From: RGIG5612 sp017511185
GTDB taxonomy: Bacteria > Bacillota > Clostridia > Lachnospirales > Lachnospiraceae
Direction of reading: 5' to 3'
Length of the DNA: 64,000 bases
NCBI GenBank assembly: GCA_017511185.1
Contig: JAFWLF010000085.1
Span: 62,001-126,000 of the forward strand
The translations under genes and the position numbers were made by a program. The notes under the pieces are model-generated. The model was not told where the DNA came from, made no database searches, and saw nothing but the letters and a program-made list of their open reading frames with translations. Below, one piece after another: positions 41,604 through 50,247 of the stretch (within the stretch, counting starts at the first letter, position 1; each line of letters starts with the position of its first letter).

Positions 41604-42404
41604 ATGAAGATTTATGTTTGTGTGAAACAGGTTCCGGATACCTCCGGTGTTGTGGCAGTAAACCCGGACGGAACGATGAACCGTGCAAAAATGCCAACGA
41701 TCATCAATCCGGATGATTTAAATGCAATGGAAGCTGCTCTGCAGCTGAAAGAAAGTGAAGGAGCTACTGTCGTAGCCGTTTCCATGGGACCTCCTCAGGC
41801 AATGGAGATGATGAGAGAACTGTTAGCTATGGGCGCAGATGAAGCAGTTCTGGTTTCCGGCAGAGAATTTGGCGGCAGCGATACATTTGCAACCAGCCAG
41901 ATCATCGCAGGCGCGATCCATCATATGGGAATCGGAGAAGGCGACCTGATCCTTTGCGGAAGACAGGCAATCGATGGTGATACAGCACAGGTCGGCCCGC
42001 AGATCGCAGAAAAACTGCATCTGCCGCAGGTTACCTATGCAACAGATATTAAAAAGGACGGCGACACCTACACGGTAAGACGTGCTCTGGAAGACGGTTA
42101 TATGAATATCCAGGTGAAGTCCCCTTGCCTGATCACATGTATCAAAGAACTCAACGAGCCAAGATATATGACAGTAGCAGGTGTGTTTGAAGCTGATGAC
42201 AAACCTCTGACGATTCTGGATTATCCGGCACTGAAAGATGAGCCGTTGATCGAAGCTGATACAATCGGTTTGAAAGGATCTCCGACAAACATCTTTAAGT
42301 CATTCAACCCTCCGGTAAAAGGACAGGGCGAGATGATCCCGGGAACAGAAAAAGAGATGGCAGCCGCTTTGGCAGAAAAACTTTCTGCAAAGCATGTAAT
42401 TTAA
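41604..42404 (+). CDS. etfB: Electron transfer flavoprotein beta subunit
   Basis: The 266-residue protein begins MKIYVCVKQVPDTSG, typical of EtfB. It has the signature AMGADEAVLVSG near residue 76 and the nucleotide-binding loop CGRQAIDGDTAQVGPQIAE near residue 117. It pairs with the alpha subunit encoded next and carries electrons for the acyl-CoA dehydrogenase. The DGDTAQVGP loop is the region that distinguishes AMP-binding from FAD-binding (bifurcating) EtfB proteins; I cannot decide which by eye. The ribosome site is AAAGGAGG. Confidence 0.95.
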   Translation: MKIYVCVKQVPDTSGVVAVNPDGTMNRAKMPTIINPDDLNAMEAALQLKESEGATVVAVSMGPPQAMEMMRELLAMGADEAVLVSGREFGGSDTFATSQIIAGAIHHMGIGEGDLILCGRQAIDGDTAQVGPQIAEKLHLPQVTYATDIKKDGDTYTVRRALEDGYMNIQVKSPCLITCIKELNEPRYMTVAGVFEADDKPLTILDYPALKDEPLIEADTIGLKGSPTNIFKSFNPPVKGQGEMIPGTEKEMAAALAEKLSAKHVI

Positions 42405-42440
42405 AGTACCGCGTTTGTAAAGAACAGAAAGGAGCCATTT

Positions 42441-43544
42441 ATGGCAGAATATAACAGCAGTTTAATCGAAGAGTTTTCTGATATCTGGGTGTTCTGCGAA
42501 CAGCGGGACGGAAAACTGATGCCAACGGATTACGAACTGATCTCGGAAGGCAGAAAGCTGGCAGACCAGAGAGGCAGCAAACTGGTTGGTCTTCTTCTTG
42601 GCGGAGAAGGCATTGAAAAAGCAGCAGGTGAGCTTGGCGGATATGGTGCAGACAAAATCATCGTCTGCGAAGATCCTGCACTTGCCGTATACACAAATGA
42701 AGCATATACCAATGTGGTGTGTGACATCGTAATGGAGCGCAAACCGGAAGTTCTTCTGATCGGCGCAAGCAACATCGGCCGTGACCTTGGTCCGCGCTGT
42801 GCAGCAAGACTGCATACCGGACTGACGGCAGACTGCACACATCTGGATATTGACATGAACACCTATGTTGATTTCCTGGATAAGAATTCCAACGTAGATG
42901 TGGCTAACACAGATTTCAAGATGGATGACGTCAACATGAAGATGACCCGTCCGGCATTTGGCGGGCACTTAATGGCAACGATCATCTGCCCGCGGTTCCG
43001 TCCGTGTATGGCAACGGTGCGTCCGGGTGTGTTAAAGAAAGCAGACTTTGATCAGGCAAAAGCAGATGCTTGTGAAGTAGAAGTTGTACGTCCTGCAATC
43101 AATGCAGCAGACATTCATGAGAAAGTTCTGGAAGTCGTAAAAGAAGCAAAAGAAGTTGTCGATCTGATCGGTGCTGACGTAGTCGTATCTATCGGTAACG
43201 GTGCTTCCAAAGACGTTGAGACAGCTAAGAAGCTGGCACAGGAACTGGCAGATGCTTTAGGCGGCGGCGTAGTTGGATCTTCCCGTGCACTGGTTGATGC
43301 AGGATTAATGGATGCAGACCGTCAGGTCGGACAGACAGGAAAGACCGTTCATCCAAAGGTTTATGTAGCCCTTGGTATCAGCGGCGCTATCCAGCACAAA
43401 GCAGGTATGCAGAATTCCGAACTGATCATCGCCGTAAATAAGAACGAGACAGAACCGATCTTTGAAGTGGCTGATTATGGCCTGGTCGGAGACCTGTTCA
43501 AAGTTGTTCCGGAAATGATCGAGGCGATCAAAGCCGTAAAATAA
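42441..43544 (+). CDS. etfA: Electron transfer flavoprotein alpha subunit
   Basis: The 367-residue protein has the EtfA layout. An N-terminal domain contains LLIGASNIGRDLGPRCAARL near residue 95. The C-terminal FAD domain contains GGGVVGSSRALVDAGL near residue 275, then RQVGQTGKTVHPKVYVALGISGA. There is no N-terminal ferredoxin domain, unlike some bifurcating homologues. It is the last gene of the CoA-transferase operon and is followed by a strong terminator. Confidence 0.95.
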   Translation: MAEYNSSLIEEFSDIWVFCEQRDGKLMPTDYELISEGRKLADQRGSKLVGLLLGGEGIEKAAGELGGYGADKIIVCEDPALAVYTNEAYTNVVCDIVMERKPEVLLIGASNIGRDLGPRCAARLHTGLTADCTHLDIDMNTYVDFLDKNSNVDVANTDFKMDDVNMKMTRPAFGGHLMATIICPRFRPCMATVRPGVLKKADFDQAKADACEVEVVRPAINAADIHEKVLEVVKEAKEVVDLIGADVVVSIGNGASKDVETAKKLAQELADALGGGVVGSSRALVDAGLMDADRQVGQTGKTVHPKVYVALGISGAIQHKAGMQNSELIIAVNKNETEPIFEVADYGLVGDLFKVVPEMIEAIKAVK

Positions 43545-43565
43545 CAAAAGACCAGATAAACAAAA

Positions 43566-43593
43566 AAGCCGCTGTGTAATGCAGCGGCTTTTT
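43566..43593. terminator. Terminator of the CoA-transferase/Etf operon
   Basis: AAGCCGCTG (43566-43574) pairs with CAGCGGCTT (43582-43590) around TGTAATG, with flanking A and T runs. It also serves the convergent radical SAM gene. Confidence 0.85.
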
Positions 43594-43602
43594 GATATGC
43601 TG

Positions 43603-44208
43603 TCAGCCTTCGTATTCCCGAATGCGCAGGCGTACAGAAAGGTCATTGCAGATCTGAAGACTTTTCTCCTGTTCCTCTTTTGTGGTCACGGTATCTACAA
43701 TAGTCATAACAACATCCGGAACATACGCCTTGCAGTCTTTGGCAAATGACAGCATAGCATCAAAAGAACCGATACCGAATTTTGGACGCACCATCTTCAG
43801 GTAATCTTCCGGATTCGTTGCGTTCAGACTGATGGAGACAACATCGATCAGCCCCTTCAGCTTTGGGGCAGTCTTCTCTCCGTAAATCAGATCAGAAAGC
43901 CCATTCGTATTCACCCGGATTCGAATCGGGCTTTTCTTTTTGATATAAGCGGCTACTTCTAAAAGAGCATCCAGCCGTTCGGTTGGTTCTCCGTAGCCGC
44001 AAAAAACGACTTCCTCATATTTCCACAGGTCTCTTTGATTGATCGCATCACAGATCTCCGTCACAGACGGCTCATGATCCAGCCAGAGCGGATCTGATCC
44101 GTAAACATGATCATCGTTGTTGCGGATGCAGAACGTGCAGCTGCAAGGGCAGCGGTTTGTAATATTGAGATAGAGTCCTTTTTTTACTTCATAGGTAATG
44201 GTTTCCAT
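43603..44208 (-). CDS. Radical SAM protein of the TatD-associated (TIGR04038-like) type
   Basis: The 201-residue protein is short for a radical SAM enzyme and has the cluster motif CPCSCTFC (C-x3-C-x2-C) near residue 18, after LYLNITNR. FCGYGEPTERLD near residue 69 and IRVNTNGL near residue 96 supply SAM-binding elements. The family is usually found beside TatD nuclease genes; none is seen here. It sits 18 bases downstream of an ECF-transporter S-component gene, so the pair likely forms an operon. The reaction is unknown. Confidence 0.82.
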   Translation of the reverse strand: METITYEVKKGLYLNITNRCPCSCTFCIRNNDDHVYGSDPLWLDHEPSVTEICDAINQRDLWKYEEVVFCGYGEPTERLDALLEVAAYIKKKSPIRIRVNTNGLSDLIYGEKTAPKLKGLIDVVSISLNATNPEDYLKMVRPKFGIGSFDAMLSFAKDCKAYVPDVVMTIVDTVTTKEEQEKSLQICNDLSVRLRIREYEG

Positions 44209-44226
44209 GATGCTCCTCCTGTTTTT

Positions 44227-44730
44227 TCAAATGATGGACAGCCGGCTTTTGATCCCGGCTTTGTCAAATGCCAGTCCTGCTGCAGCAAACAGGATGCTGC
44301 TGAAGATGGCCTGCATCAGATTCCCAAAGAGTCCATACAAAGGGGAAATGAAATTTCCGAAGATCAGTCCCTCATACACATAGTATCCGCCGAGGCAAAG
44401 AAGTGCTGCCGGCAGCAGGGCCAGAAGGTTATGCTTCCCGATGATCCGGTTTCCTTTTGCAGTAAAGAAAAGAACGGTCAAAAGTTTGATCACAAACGAA
44501 GCAGGCGCCCAGATGGCATATCCGGTCAGACAGTCTGCAAGCACTGCGCCTACAGAACCGGCAAACATAGCATACGGTGTTGGCAGAAGGGCGGCGGCTA
44601 AATAAAGAAGACCGTCTCCGATATGCACATAGCCGTTAAAACTCGGGATATGAATGTAAGCGGTAAAAACAAAGATCAGTGCCGTCAGGATCCCGGTTAT
44701 TGTCAGTGTTTTTAACTTATGATCGTTCAT
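44227..44730 (-). CDS. ECF-transporter S component (TIGR04002-like), vitamin-type uptake
   Basis: The protein of about 167 residues has five to six hydrophobic segments (LTITGILTALIFVFTAYIHI, then HIGDGLLYLAAALLPTPYAM) with the GDG and ADCLTGY elements common in S components. These bind a small vitamin-like substrate and use the shared EcfAT module encoded elsewhere. I prefer the ATG at 44730, ten bases from AAGGAG; an ATG at 44739 lies too close to it. Co-transcription with a radical SAM gene may hint at a cofactor or its precursor. The substrate is unknown. Confidence 0.78.
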   Translation of the reverse strand: MNDHKLKTLTITGILTALIFVFTAYIHIPSFNGYVHIGDGLLYLAAALLPTPYAMFAGSVGAVLADCLTGYAIWAPASFVIKLLTVLFFTAKGNRIIGKHNLLALLPAALLCLGGYYVYEGLIFGNFISPLYGLFGNLMQAIFSSILFAAAGLAFDKAGIKSRLSII

Positions 44731-44757
44731 GCTGATCATTCTCCTTCCCTTTCTTCC

Positions 44758-44775
44758 TTTGCGCTAATGCGCAAA
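44758..44775. promoter_or_regulatory. Palindrome between the divergent S-component and MocR genes
   Basis: TTTGCGC-TAAT-GCGCAAA is a perfect 7-bp inverted repeat. Its place between a GntR-family regulator gene and a divergent transporter gene suggests an operator. The T-tract needed for a terminator is absent on either side. Confidence 0.45.
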
Positions 44776-44877
44776 AGAGTTTGCATGTATTTAATGATAG
44801 GGTATAAAATAAAACTGATAATATAAAAATAGTCAGTTTTGTATTTTTTTATATAACCAGATTGCAGAGGGCGGAAA

Positions 44878-45963
44878 ATGAAAAGACAAGTGGAAACGTC
44901 TCAGTACATTCAGATCTATGAGCAGATTAGAGAAGATATCATTCAGGGCATCTATGCTTATGGAAGTAAGCTTCCTTCCAAACGGCTTATCGCAGAAGAG
45001 AGGGGGGTTAGTGTGATCACAGCCGAACATGCCTATGCACTGCTTTTAGAAGAGGGGTATATTGAGGCGCGGGAGCGCAGCGGTTATTTTGTTACATTCC
45101 GGGAGGAAGATGGATTTGCCGGGCAGGAAATACACAGGAAGAAAAAAGTGATGACTGCCGCAAAGAATGTGCCGCAGCAGACGGAATATCCGTTTCCGTT
45201 TTCTGTGCTTTCAAAAACCATGCGCAGGGTATTAAGTGATTATGGGGAAACGCTTCTTATCCGCTCGCCGAATGAAGGGATCGCAGAACTGCGGACAGAG
45301 ATCAGCCGCTATCTGGCAAGAAGCCGGGGGATTACAGCATTCCCGGAGCAGATCATCATAGGAGCAGGATCAGAATATCTGTATCATCTCATCATCGGCT
45401 TACTGGGAAGAGAGCACTGTTATGGCCTGGAGACACCTTCTTATCCGATCATCGAGAATGTCTATCAGGTCTCAGGCGCAAAGTATGAACCTTTGCCTTT
45501 GGAAGCAAACGGCATCAGCAGTGAAGTTTTGAAAAAAAGCCATGCCGATGTGCTGCACATTACGCCGTACCGCAGCTTTCCGACTGGCGTGACGGCATCC
45601 GCCTCCAAGCGGCACGAATATCTGCGCTGGGCGCAGCAAAAGGGCCGGTATATTGTGGAGGATGATTATGACTCCGAGTTCTCGGTTTTGAAAAAACCGG
45701 AAGACACATTATTCTCGCAGTCGGAAGATGACAATATCATTTATGTTAATACGTTTTCAAAAAGTATTTCGCCATCACTCCGGGTGGGCTATATGCTTCT
45801 TCCAAAACACCTTGTGCCCCTCTTTCGGGAAAAGCTCGGTTTTTATTCCTGTACCGTTCCGACTGCGATCCAGTATGTTCTGACAGAACTATTTAGAAAT
45901 GGAGACTTTGAGCGGCATATCAATCGCGTGCGAAGAGCAAAAAGGAAAGATACGCAGCATTAA
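44878..45963 (+). CDS. MocR-type GntR regulator with a truncated aminotransferase domain
   Basis: Residues 1-75 form a GntR winged helix (YGSKLPSKRLIAEERGVSVITAEHAY). The rest is a fold-type I PLP aminotransferase-like domain with TPYRSFPTGV near residue 230, EDDYDSEF near residue 263 and the PLP lysine in NTFSKSISPSLRVGY near residue 296. MocR proteins sense PLP or an amino compound. The protein stops at residue 361 just after HINRVRRAKRK, where homologues continue for roughly 80-100 residues. The stop coincides with the end of the convergent SnoaL-like gene, suggesting a rearrangement cut off the C-terminal subdomain. Function may be lost or altered. Confidence 0.8.
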   Translation: MKRQVETSQYIQIYEQIREDIIQGIYAYGSKLPSKRLIAEERGVSVITAEHAYALLLEEGYIEARERSGYFVTFREEDGFAGQEIHRKKKVMTAAKNVPQQTEYPFPFSVLSKTMRRVLSDYGETLLIRSPNEGIAELRTEISRYLARSRGITAFPEQIIIGAGSEYLYHLIIGLLGREHCYGLETPSYPIIENVYQVSGAKYEPLPLEANGISSEVLKKSHADVLHITPYRSFPTGVTASASKRHEYLRWAQQKGRYIVEDDYDSEFSVLKKPEDTLFSQSEDDNIIYVNTFSKSISPSLRVGYMLLPKHLVPLFREKLGFYSCTVPTAIQYVLTELFRNGDFERHINRVRRAKRKDTQH

Positions 45964-46343
45964 AACAGAGGGCGTCCGTTTGCTGTCTGTACATTGCCGA
46001 TGTCATGCTCCACAACATCCCAGTGTTCAGCAAGCAGACCATCCTGCAGACGATAGATATCGACCACTTTATTCACCATGCCGTTTGCCCGGCAGGTGCA
46101 TTTGAAAAACACTGCGACTTCATCGTCATCATTGGCAAAGATCTTTACGATCTCCATCTCCGGATCCAGACCAAAGAAGAACTCCGTAAATTTAATAAAA
46201 CCGTCTTTGCCGTCTTCTACGGTTGCATTGTGCTGCATATAATCATCCCGCATGAATTCGTCCAGCTTTGAGACATCATGCGCGTTAAAGACTTCATCAT
46301 AAAAACGTTTTACCAGTGCAATGTTTTGTTCTTTTTTACTCAT
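45960..46343 (-). CDS. SnoaL-like (NTF2-fold) small protein
   Basis: The 127-residue protein has the SnoaL/ester-cyclase pattern: a first helix, NIALVKRFYDEVFNAHDVSKLDEFM, then DDYMQHNATVEDGKDGF, and strands ending VDIYRLQDGLLAEHWDVVE. Such proteins are small hydrolases, isomerases or binding proteins with a cone-shaped pocket. It runs towards the truncated MocR gene, and their stop codons overlap. It starts 83 bases from the divergent FAD oxidoreductase gene, so the two may share regulation. The ribosome site is AAAGGAGAA. Confidence 0.78.
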   Translation of the reverse strand: MSKKEQNIALVKRFYDEVFNAHDVSKLDEFMRDDYMQHNATVEDGKDGFIKFTEFFFGLDPEMEIVKIFANDDDEVAVFFKCTCRANGMVNKVVDIYRLQDGLLAEHWDVVEHDIGNVQTANGRPLF

Positions 46344-46426
46344 GGGTAATTCTCCTTTTTTTGCGCTATCAACAGTTCATGTATGATATATTATAAATGA
46401 CCAGTGTTTCATATGAAAAGGAGAAG

Positions 46427-47992
46427 ATGATGGAGATTACTAGTTTTTGCAAAACGCTTTTTTGTGAAGTAGCAGTTGTCGGAGGCGGCACAGCAGGTAT
46501 TGCGGCTTCTATTGAGGCGGCGCGCCACGGAAAACATACGATGATGTTTGAAAAAGGCACATCGCTTGGCGGACTTGCTACCAATGGTTACGTTCCGCAG
46601 ATTGCCGGTAATATTGAGGGCATCTGCCTGGAGTTTACCAAAAGACTGGATGCAGTCGGCCAGCTGAGAAAGATAGATCCGAGCAAGGATTATTACAGAA
46701 ACCCGTCCTTCGAGCCGGAATACGGCAAGATCGTATTTGAGGATATGTGTCTGGAAAACGGCGTGCGCGTCATTTACGATTCTACGCTGATCGCTGTGGA
46801 GATGAAAGATGAGCGCAACATCGATTTTTTGATCTTCTTTACCAAAGGCGGTTACATGAAGGTAAAGGCAAAGATGTATATCGATGCGACCGGAGATGGC
46901 GATCTGGCAGCACTTTCCGGCGTTCCATTTGAAGTAGGCGGACAGGACTTTGCCGGACTTAATATTGCATCCACGCAAGGGTCCCGCTGGGCAAATGCAG
47001 ATCTGATCAAATATCAAAAAGCCGAAGAAGAGTGGAGAGCTAAAAAAATAGCAGAAGGCGATAAGGATCCGCTTCCAATGGTTTACGTTCTGGAAGAAGA
47101 AGCGATCAAACGCGGCGAGATCAGCAGACATGTCTGCAATCCTGCAGCCGGATTCTTCCGGGTCATTATTCCTAACACACCGATGGATAATGCATCTTTT
47201 GTCACGTTCAGCTTCCATAGTTATTACTGCCATAATACCGATGCGGAAGACATCACCAGACAGATCCTGGAGCAGCATCAGCTGATGAAGCAGTTCCATG
47301 CATTCTTAAAGAACCATGTACCGGGATTTGAAAACCTGCGTCTGGTAGGAATCGGAAATGTGCCGGGCGTGCGTGATTCCAGAAGGATCTTTGGTGAGTA
47401 TATGCTGAAAGCAGCCGATGTCGCATGCGGAACCAAGTTTGAAGACGGCATCGCCAGATTCCCGGAAATGTTTGATACGCATCATCCGACCAGCGATTAC
47501 TGGTTCTTTATGAGACATGTACATATTCCGGAGGTGGCAGGTTCTGCGGTTGCAGAAGAGGATCATCTTGGAAAGACCTGCGATGCAAGAATGCATCCGT
47601 TTGGTGTTCCTGCCGGGATCCCAGTCCGCTCCAACCCGAGAGATTACTGCGATATACCTTATGGCACACTGATCCCGCAGGAGGTGGATAACCTGTTATG
47701 CGCCGGACGCTGCTGTTCCACAGAGTTCCATGCGCAGGGGTCCATGCGTATTATCGGGCCGGCTATGGGAACCGGTCAGGCAGCAGGGCTTGCAGTTTGC
47801 GTTGCCATTGACCGGAAGGTGGATCCAAGAGAACTCGACGGAAAAGAGATCCGCCAGATGCTCATCGCAGAAGGTGTGGAACTGGATAAGCCGTGTGACG
47901 GCTACTGGGAAGAGCTCCGCAATATGGAAGGCGATCTTGTGATCAACAAGGGCGATGCCATTTCTATTATTCCGAAGAAGAAAGAGGACTGA
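46427..47992 (+). CDS. FAD-dependent oxidoreductase (FAD_oxidored family)
   Basis: The 521-residue protein has an N-terminal FAD-binding motif, VAVVGGGTAGIAASIEAARHG, then EKGTSLGGLATNGYV. Other family marks are YIDATGDGDLAALSG near residue 155, PGVRDSRRIFGEY near residue 320 and GTLIPQEVDNLLCAGRCC near residue 412. I start at 46427 because AAAAGGAG lies just upstream; an in-frame ATG at 46397 has no such site. Members of this family oxidise or reduce small organic compounds in anaerobes and are poorly characterised. It is divergent from the SnoaL-like gene and convergent with a cupin gene, which could belong to the same pathway. Confidence 0.85.
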   Translation: MMEITSFCKTLFCEVAVVGGGTAGIAASIEAARHGKHTMMFEKGTSLGGLATNGYVPQIAGNIEGICLEFTKRLDAVGQLRKIDPSKDYYRNPSFEPEYGKIVFEDMCLENGVRVIYDSTLIAVEMKDERNIDFLIFFTKGGYMKVKAKMYIDATGDGDLAALSGVPFEVGGQDFAGLNIASTQGSRWANADLIKYQKAEEEWRAKKIAEGDKDPLPMVYVLEEEAIKRGEISRHVCNPAAGFFRVIIPNTPMDNASFVTFSFHSYYCHNTDAEDITRQILEQHQLMKQFHAFLKNHVPGFENLRLVGIGNVPGVRDSRRIFGEYMLKAADVACGTKFEDGIARFPEMFDTHHPTSDYWFFMRHVHIPEVAGSAVAEEDHLGKTCDARMHPFGVPAGIPVRSNPRDYCDIPYGTLIPQEVDNLLCAGRCCSTEFHAQGSMRIIGPAMGTGQAAGLAVCVAIDRKVDPRELDGKEIRQMLIAEGVELDKPCDGYWEELRNMEGDLVINKGDAISIIPKKKED

Positions 47993-48004
47993 TCGTAAAA
48001 TAAA

Positions 48005-48037
48005 AAAGCGCCGCTGCATTGCGCAGCGGCGTTTTTG
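48005..48037. terminator. Terminator after the FAD oxidoreductase
   Basis: GCCGCTGC (48010-48017) pairs with GCAGCGGC (48023-48030) within a longer near-palindrome, followed by GTTTTTG. It is shared with the convergent cupin gene. Confidence 0.8.
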
Positions 48038-48055
48038 TAATGGTTTTATTGAAAA

Positions 48056-48535
48056 TTATTCGTCTTCTTTTTTGGTTGGCGTGTAGGAGTACTCCGGATT
48101 CATGGAAATGGAGAAGTGAAGGATCGGGCGCTCCAGGCTGATGATGGACAGCGGCAGATGTTTCATCCCTGCCGGCATGAAGATGATAGAGCTCTTTGTC
48201 AGTCTGTGCAGTTCCCCACCGATACCGACCTCGATCACGCCGCCCAGATCGTAAGGATCATCCGGGTTAGAGCCGATGAATCCGATCAGCTCATCAAAGT
48301 CGTGGCTGTGCTCATCATGCTTATAAAGCGGACGCATATCCGGTGCGTTTACATACCAGGTCATATTCATCTGGAATGCACCAGGTACGGTGTTGCCGTC
48401 GATCCAAAGAAGACGCCGACCCCACTGTTTGTAGATCTCCTGAAACTCCGGACTGAACTTAGGTGTCCTAAGAGTCTGTACGACATATTTACCAAATTCC
48501 CCCTCGTCATTCATGACATAGTTTTTTTCTTCCAT
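48056..48535 (-). CDS. Cupin-like protein
   Basis: The 159-residue protein shows a single cupin-type barrel: HDEHSHDFDELIGFIGSNPDD supplies a probable His/Glu metal site, and SSIIFMPAGMKHLPLSI the second His. It is a likely small metalloenzyme or sensor for an aromatic or organic acid. It faces the FAD oxidoreductase gene, and both may work in one pathway. The start follows GAAAGGAAAAATTTT. The first repeat array begins 185 bases upstream of its start. Confidence 0.72.
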   Translation of the reverse strand: MEEKNYVMNDEGEFGKYVVQTLRTPKFSPEFQEIYKQWGRRLLWIDGNTVPGAFQMNMTWYVNAPDMRPLYKHDEHSHDFDELIGFIGSNPDDPYDLGGVIEVGIGGELHRLTKSSIIFMPAGMKHLPLSIISLERPILHFSISMNPEYSYTPTKKEDE

Positions 48536-48719
48536 AAAATTTTTCCTTTCTCATTTTCATATAAATTTCTGATAACGTCAGTATATGATGGTTTTATCAG
48601 TAAGGCAAGCAGCAGGTGATGGTTTCATAAGTACTGGCTTGTCACCATTCAGCCCATGAAACGATGAACCATCCACATACGTTTCTATAGATCCCGACGA
48701 GATAAAAGAAGTCTTTTGA

Positions 48720-49123
48720 GTGACCCGTGGAAATAATCTTCTCATTTAGGTCACTACAAAGGAATAAAAAAGTGACCCACTGGAACGCTTAGACAATATA
48801 GGTCACCAAAATACAGGTGGTCTTGTGACCCTATAAGAGAGAGACCTGTTTTGGGTCACGCAAAAAGAGAAAATCCGGTGACCTGCTAGTGGAGCCCCTC
48901 TGATTAGGTCACTCAAAATAGGAAAAACATGTGACCTGCAGCAGGGCTGCCAGAGATTAGGTCACGCAAAATGGCAAAAAAGCGTGACCTGCTGAAGCTT
49001 AAAGGCAAATTAGGTCACATAAAGTATGAAAAAAGCGTGACCCGTGGAGCGATATCTTCAATTTAGGTCACGTTGATGGGGTTATAAAGTGACCCGGAGG
49101 AGAGAGACCTCGATTTGGGTCAC
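48720..49123. repeat. Array 1: eight inverted hexamer units GTGACC-N23-GGTCAC, period 53
   Basis: Eight units start at 48720, 48772, 48825, 48878, 48931, 48984, 49037 and 49089. In every one the GGTCAC begins exactly 29 bases after GTGACC. Units are separated by 17-18 A-rich bases. The hexamers are invariant in all 16 places. The N23 loops differ but usually end in ATTA or TTTA. The position next to the stem is T/A in units 4-6 and C/G in units 3 and 8, so pairing extends to seven there. The array lies between the divergent cupin gene and the gene at 49232. Together with its flanks (48536-48719 and 49124-49231, nothing else recognised) it fills a gene-free 0.7 kb. Confidence 0.95.
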
Positions 49124-49231
49124 GGGTTTAGTGATATGAACAAACGATCAAGCTGAGACAACCTGAAAAGATGACGTCCCTCCTGTAACTTTTCTATGAT
49201 ATAATAAAAAAAACAACTTAGGAGAAACGTT

Positions 49232-49456
49232 ATGAAAACATATGAGCTTTTAATTGCGGAACATCAGCCGAAGTGCGGCGGAAAATCACCGGTTAAGACC
49301 ACCATCCAAATGGTCACTACCGATGATCCGGTTGCGTTTGTTAAAGAGCGTGAGCCAAACAATGAACTGAAAGTATCTACTGATAAGGACGGCACGATTA
49401 TCGTGGAAACCGACCACAACGGGTTTGCGGTGAAATACGAGTTCACGGAAGATTAA
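49232..49456 (+). CDS. Small acidic protein of unknown function
   Basis: The 74-residue protein begins MKTYELLIAEHQPKCGGKSP and consists mostly of predicted strands, such as STDKDGTIIVETDHNG. It has no membrane segment or known motif. A TATAAT (49200-49205) and TTAGGAGAAACG ribosome site precede it, so it is well supported as the first gene of the group that continues with the hydrolase 26 bases downstream. I do not recognise the family. Confidence 0.72.
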   Translation: MKTYELLIAEHQPKCGGKSPVKTTIQMVTTDDPVAFVKEREPNNELKVSTDKDGTIIVETDHNGFAVKYEFTED

Positions 49457-49482
49457 AGCTCTTTCAAAGGAGGAGAAGGATT

Positions 49483-50247
49483 ATGTGGAACAGTTTTAAG
49501 ATTTCAGATTATGAAGGCATGATCGCAGAAACGATCCGCATCAACGGCCACGAAGGCAAACCGATCCGTGCATATCATGCCAGACCACTGGGACCAGGCC
49601 CATACCCGGGGATCACCCTGATCCCGCATATGCCGGGCTGGGATGAATGGCTCAGGGAGACGGCACGCAGGTTCGCAGCACATGGATTCAGTGTGATCTG
49701 CCCGAATATTTTTGAGGATTTTGGAGATGGCACACCACCAGAGGTCTCCAAACGTTCGATGGAATCCGGCGGCGCTACAGATAAAAATGTCATGGAAGAT
49801 GTGGATGCTTCTTTGGCTTTTTTGCGCAACCAGACAACGTCCAACGGAAAGGTCGGCGTGATCGGCATGTGCTCTGGCGGACGTCATACGTTCCTGGCAG
49901 CAGCTACGCTGGACGGCATCGATGCAGCTGTCGATTGCTGGGGCGGCGGCGTTATCTCGCCACCGGAAAAATTATCACCGGCACGTCCGGTTGCTCCAAT
50001 TGATTATGCAGAAGGCATCAAGTGTCCGATCCTGGGCATCTTTGGCAATGAAGATGTGATGCCTACACCGGAGGAAGTTAACCAGACTGAGGAAGTGCTG
50101 AAGAAGTTTGGAAAAACATACGAGTTCCATCGTTACGACGGAGCCGGTCATGGATTCTGGTACTATGACAGAGCGCCGTACAGGCAGGAGCAGGCAATGG
50201 ATGCCTGGAACAAAACGCTGGAATTCTTTGACAAATATTTGAAATGA
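49483..50247 (+). CDS. Dienelactone hydrolase family protein
   Basis: The 254-residue alpha/beta hydrolase has the DLH triad: nucleophile Cys in IGMCSGGRH near residue 128, Asp in FGNEDVMP near residue 190 and His in GAGHGFWY near residue 226. Such enzymes open lactones or hydrolyse esters in degradation of aromatic compounds. The ribosome site AAAGGAGGAGAAGG is strong. Its stop overlaps the radical SAM gene by four bases (ATGA), so the two are coupled. The substrate is unknown. Confidence 0.9.
   Translation: MWNSFKISDYEGMIAETIRINGHEGKPIRAYHARPLGPGPYPGITLIPHMPGWDEWLRETARRFAAHGFSVICPNIFEDFGDGTPPEVSKRSMESGGATDKNVMEDVDASLAFLRNQTTSNGKVGVIGMCSGGRHTFLAAATLDGIDAAVDCWGGGVISPPEKLSPARPVAPIDYAEGIKCPILGIFGNEDVMPTPEEVNQTEEVLKKFGKTYEFHRYDGAGHGFWYYDRAPYRQEQAMDAWNKTLEFFDKYLK

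Noticed and set aside
48720..49123. CRISPR array
   Set aside because: The fixed parts are only six bases and alternate in inverted orientation. No 23-40-base identical repeat exists, the intervals are shorter than usual spacers, and there are no cas genes.
49864..49890. Formylglycine motif in the DLH-type protein (CSGGR)
   Set aside because: The CxPxR motif requires a proline or alanine at position three. The cysteine is the ordinary DLH nucleophile, so I list it only as a question.
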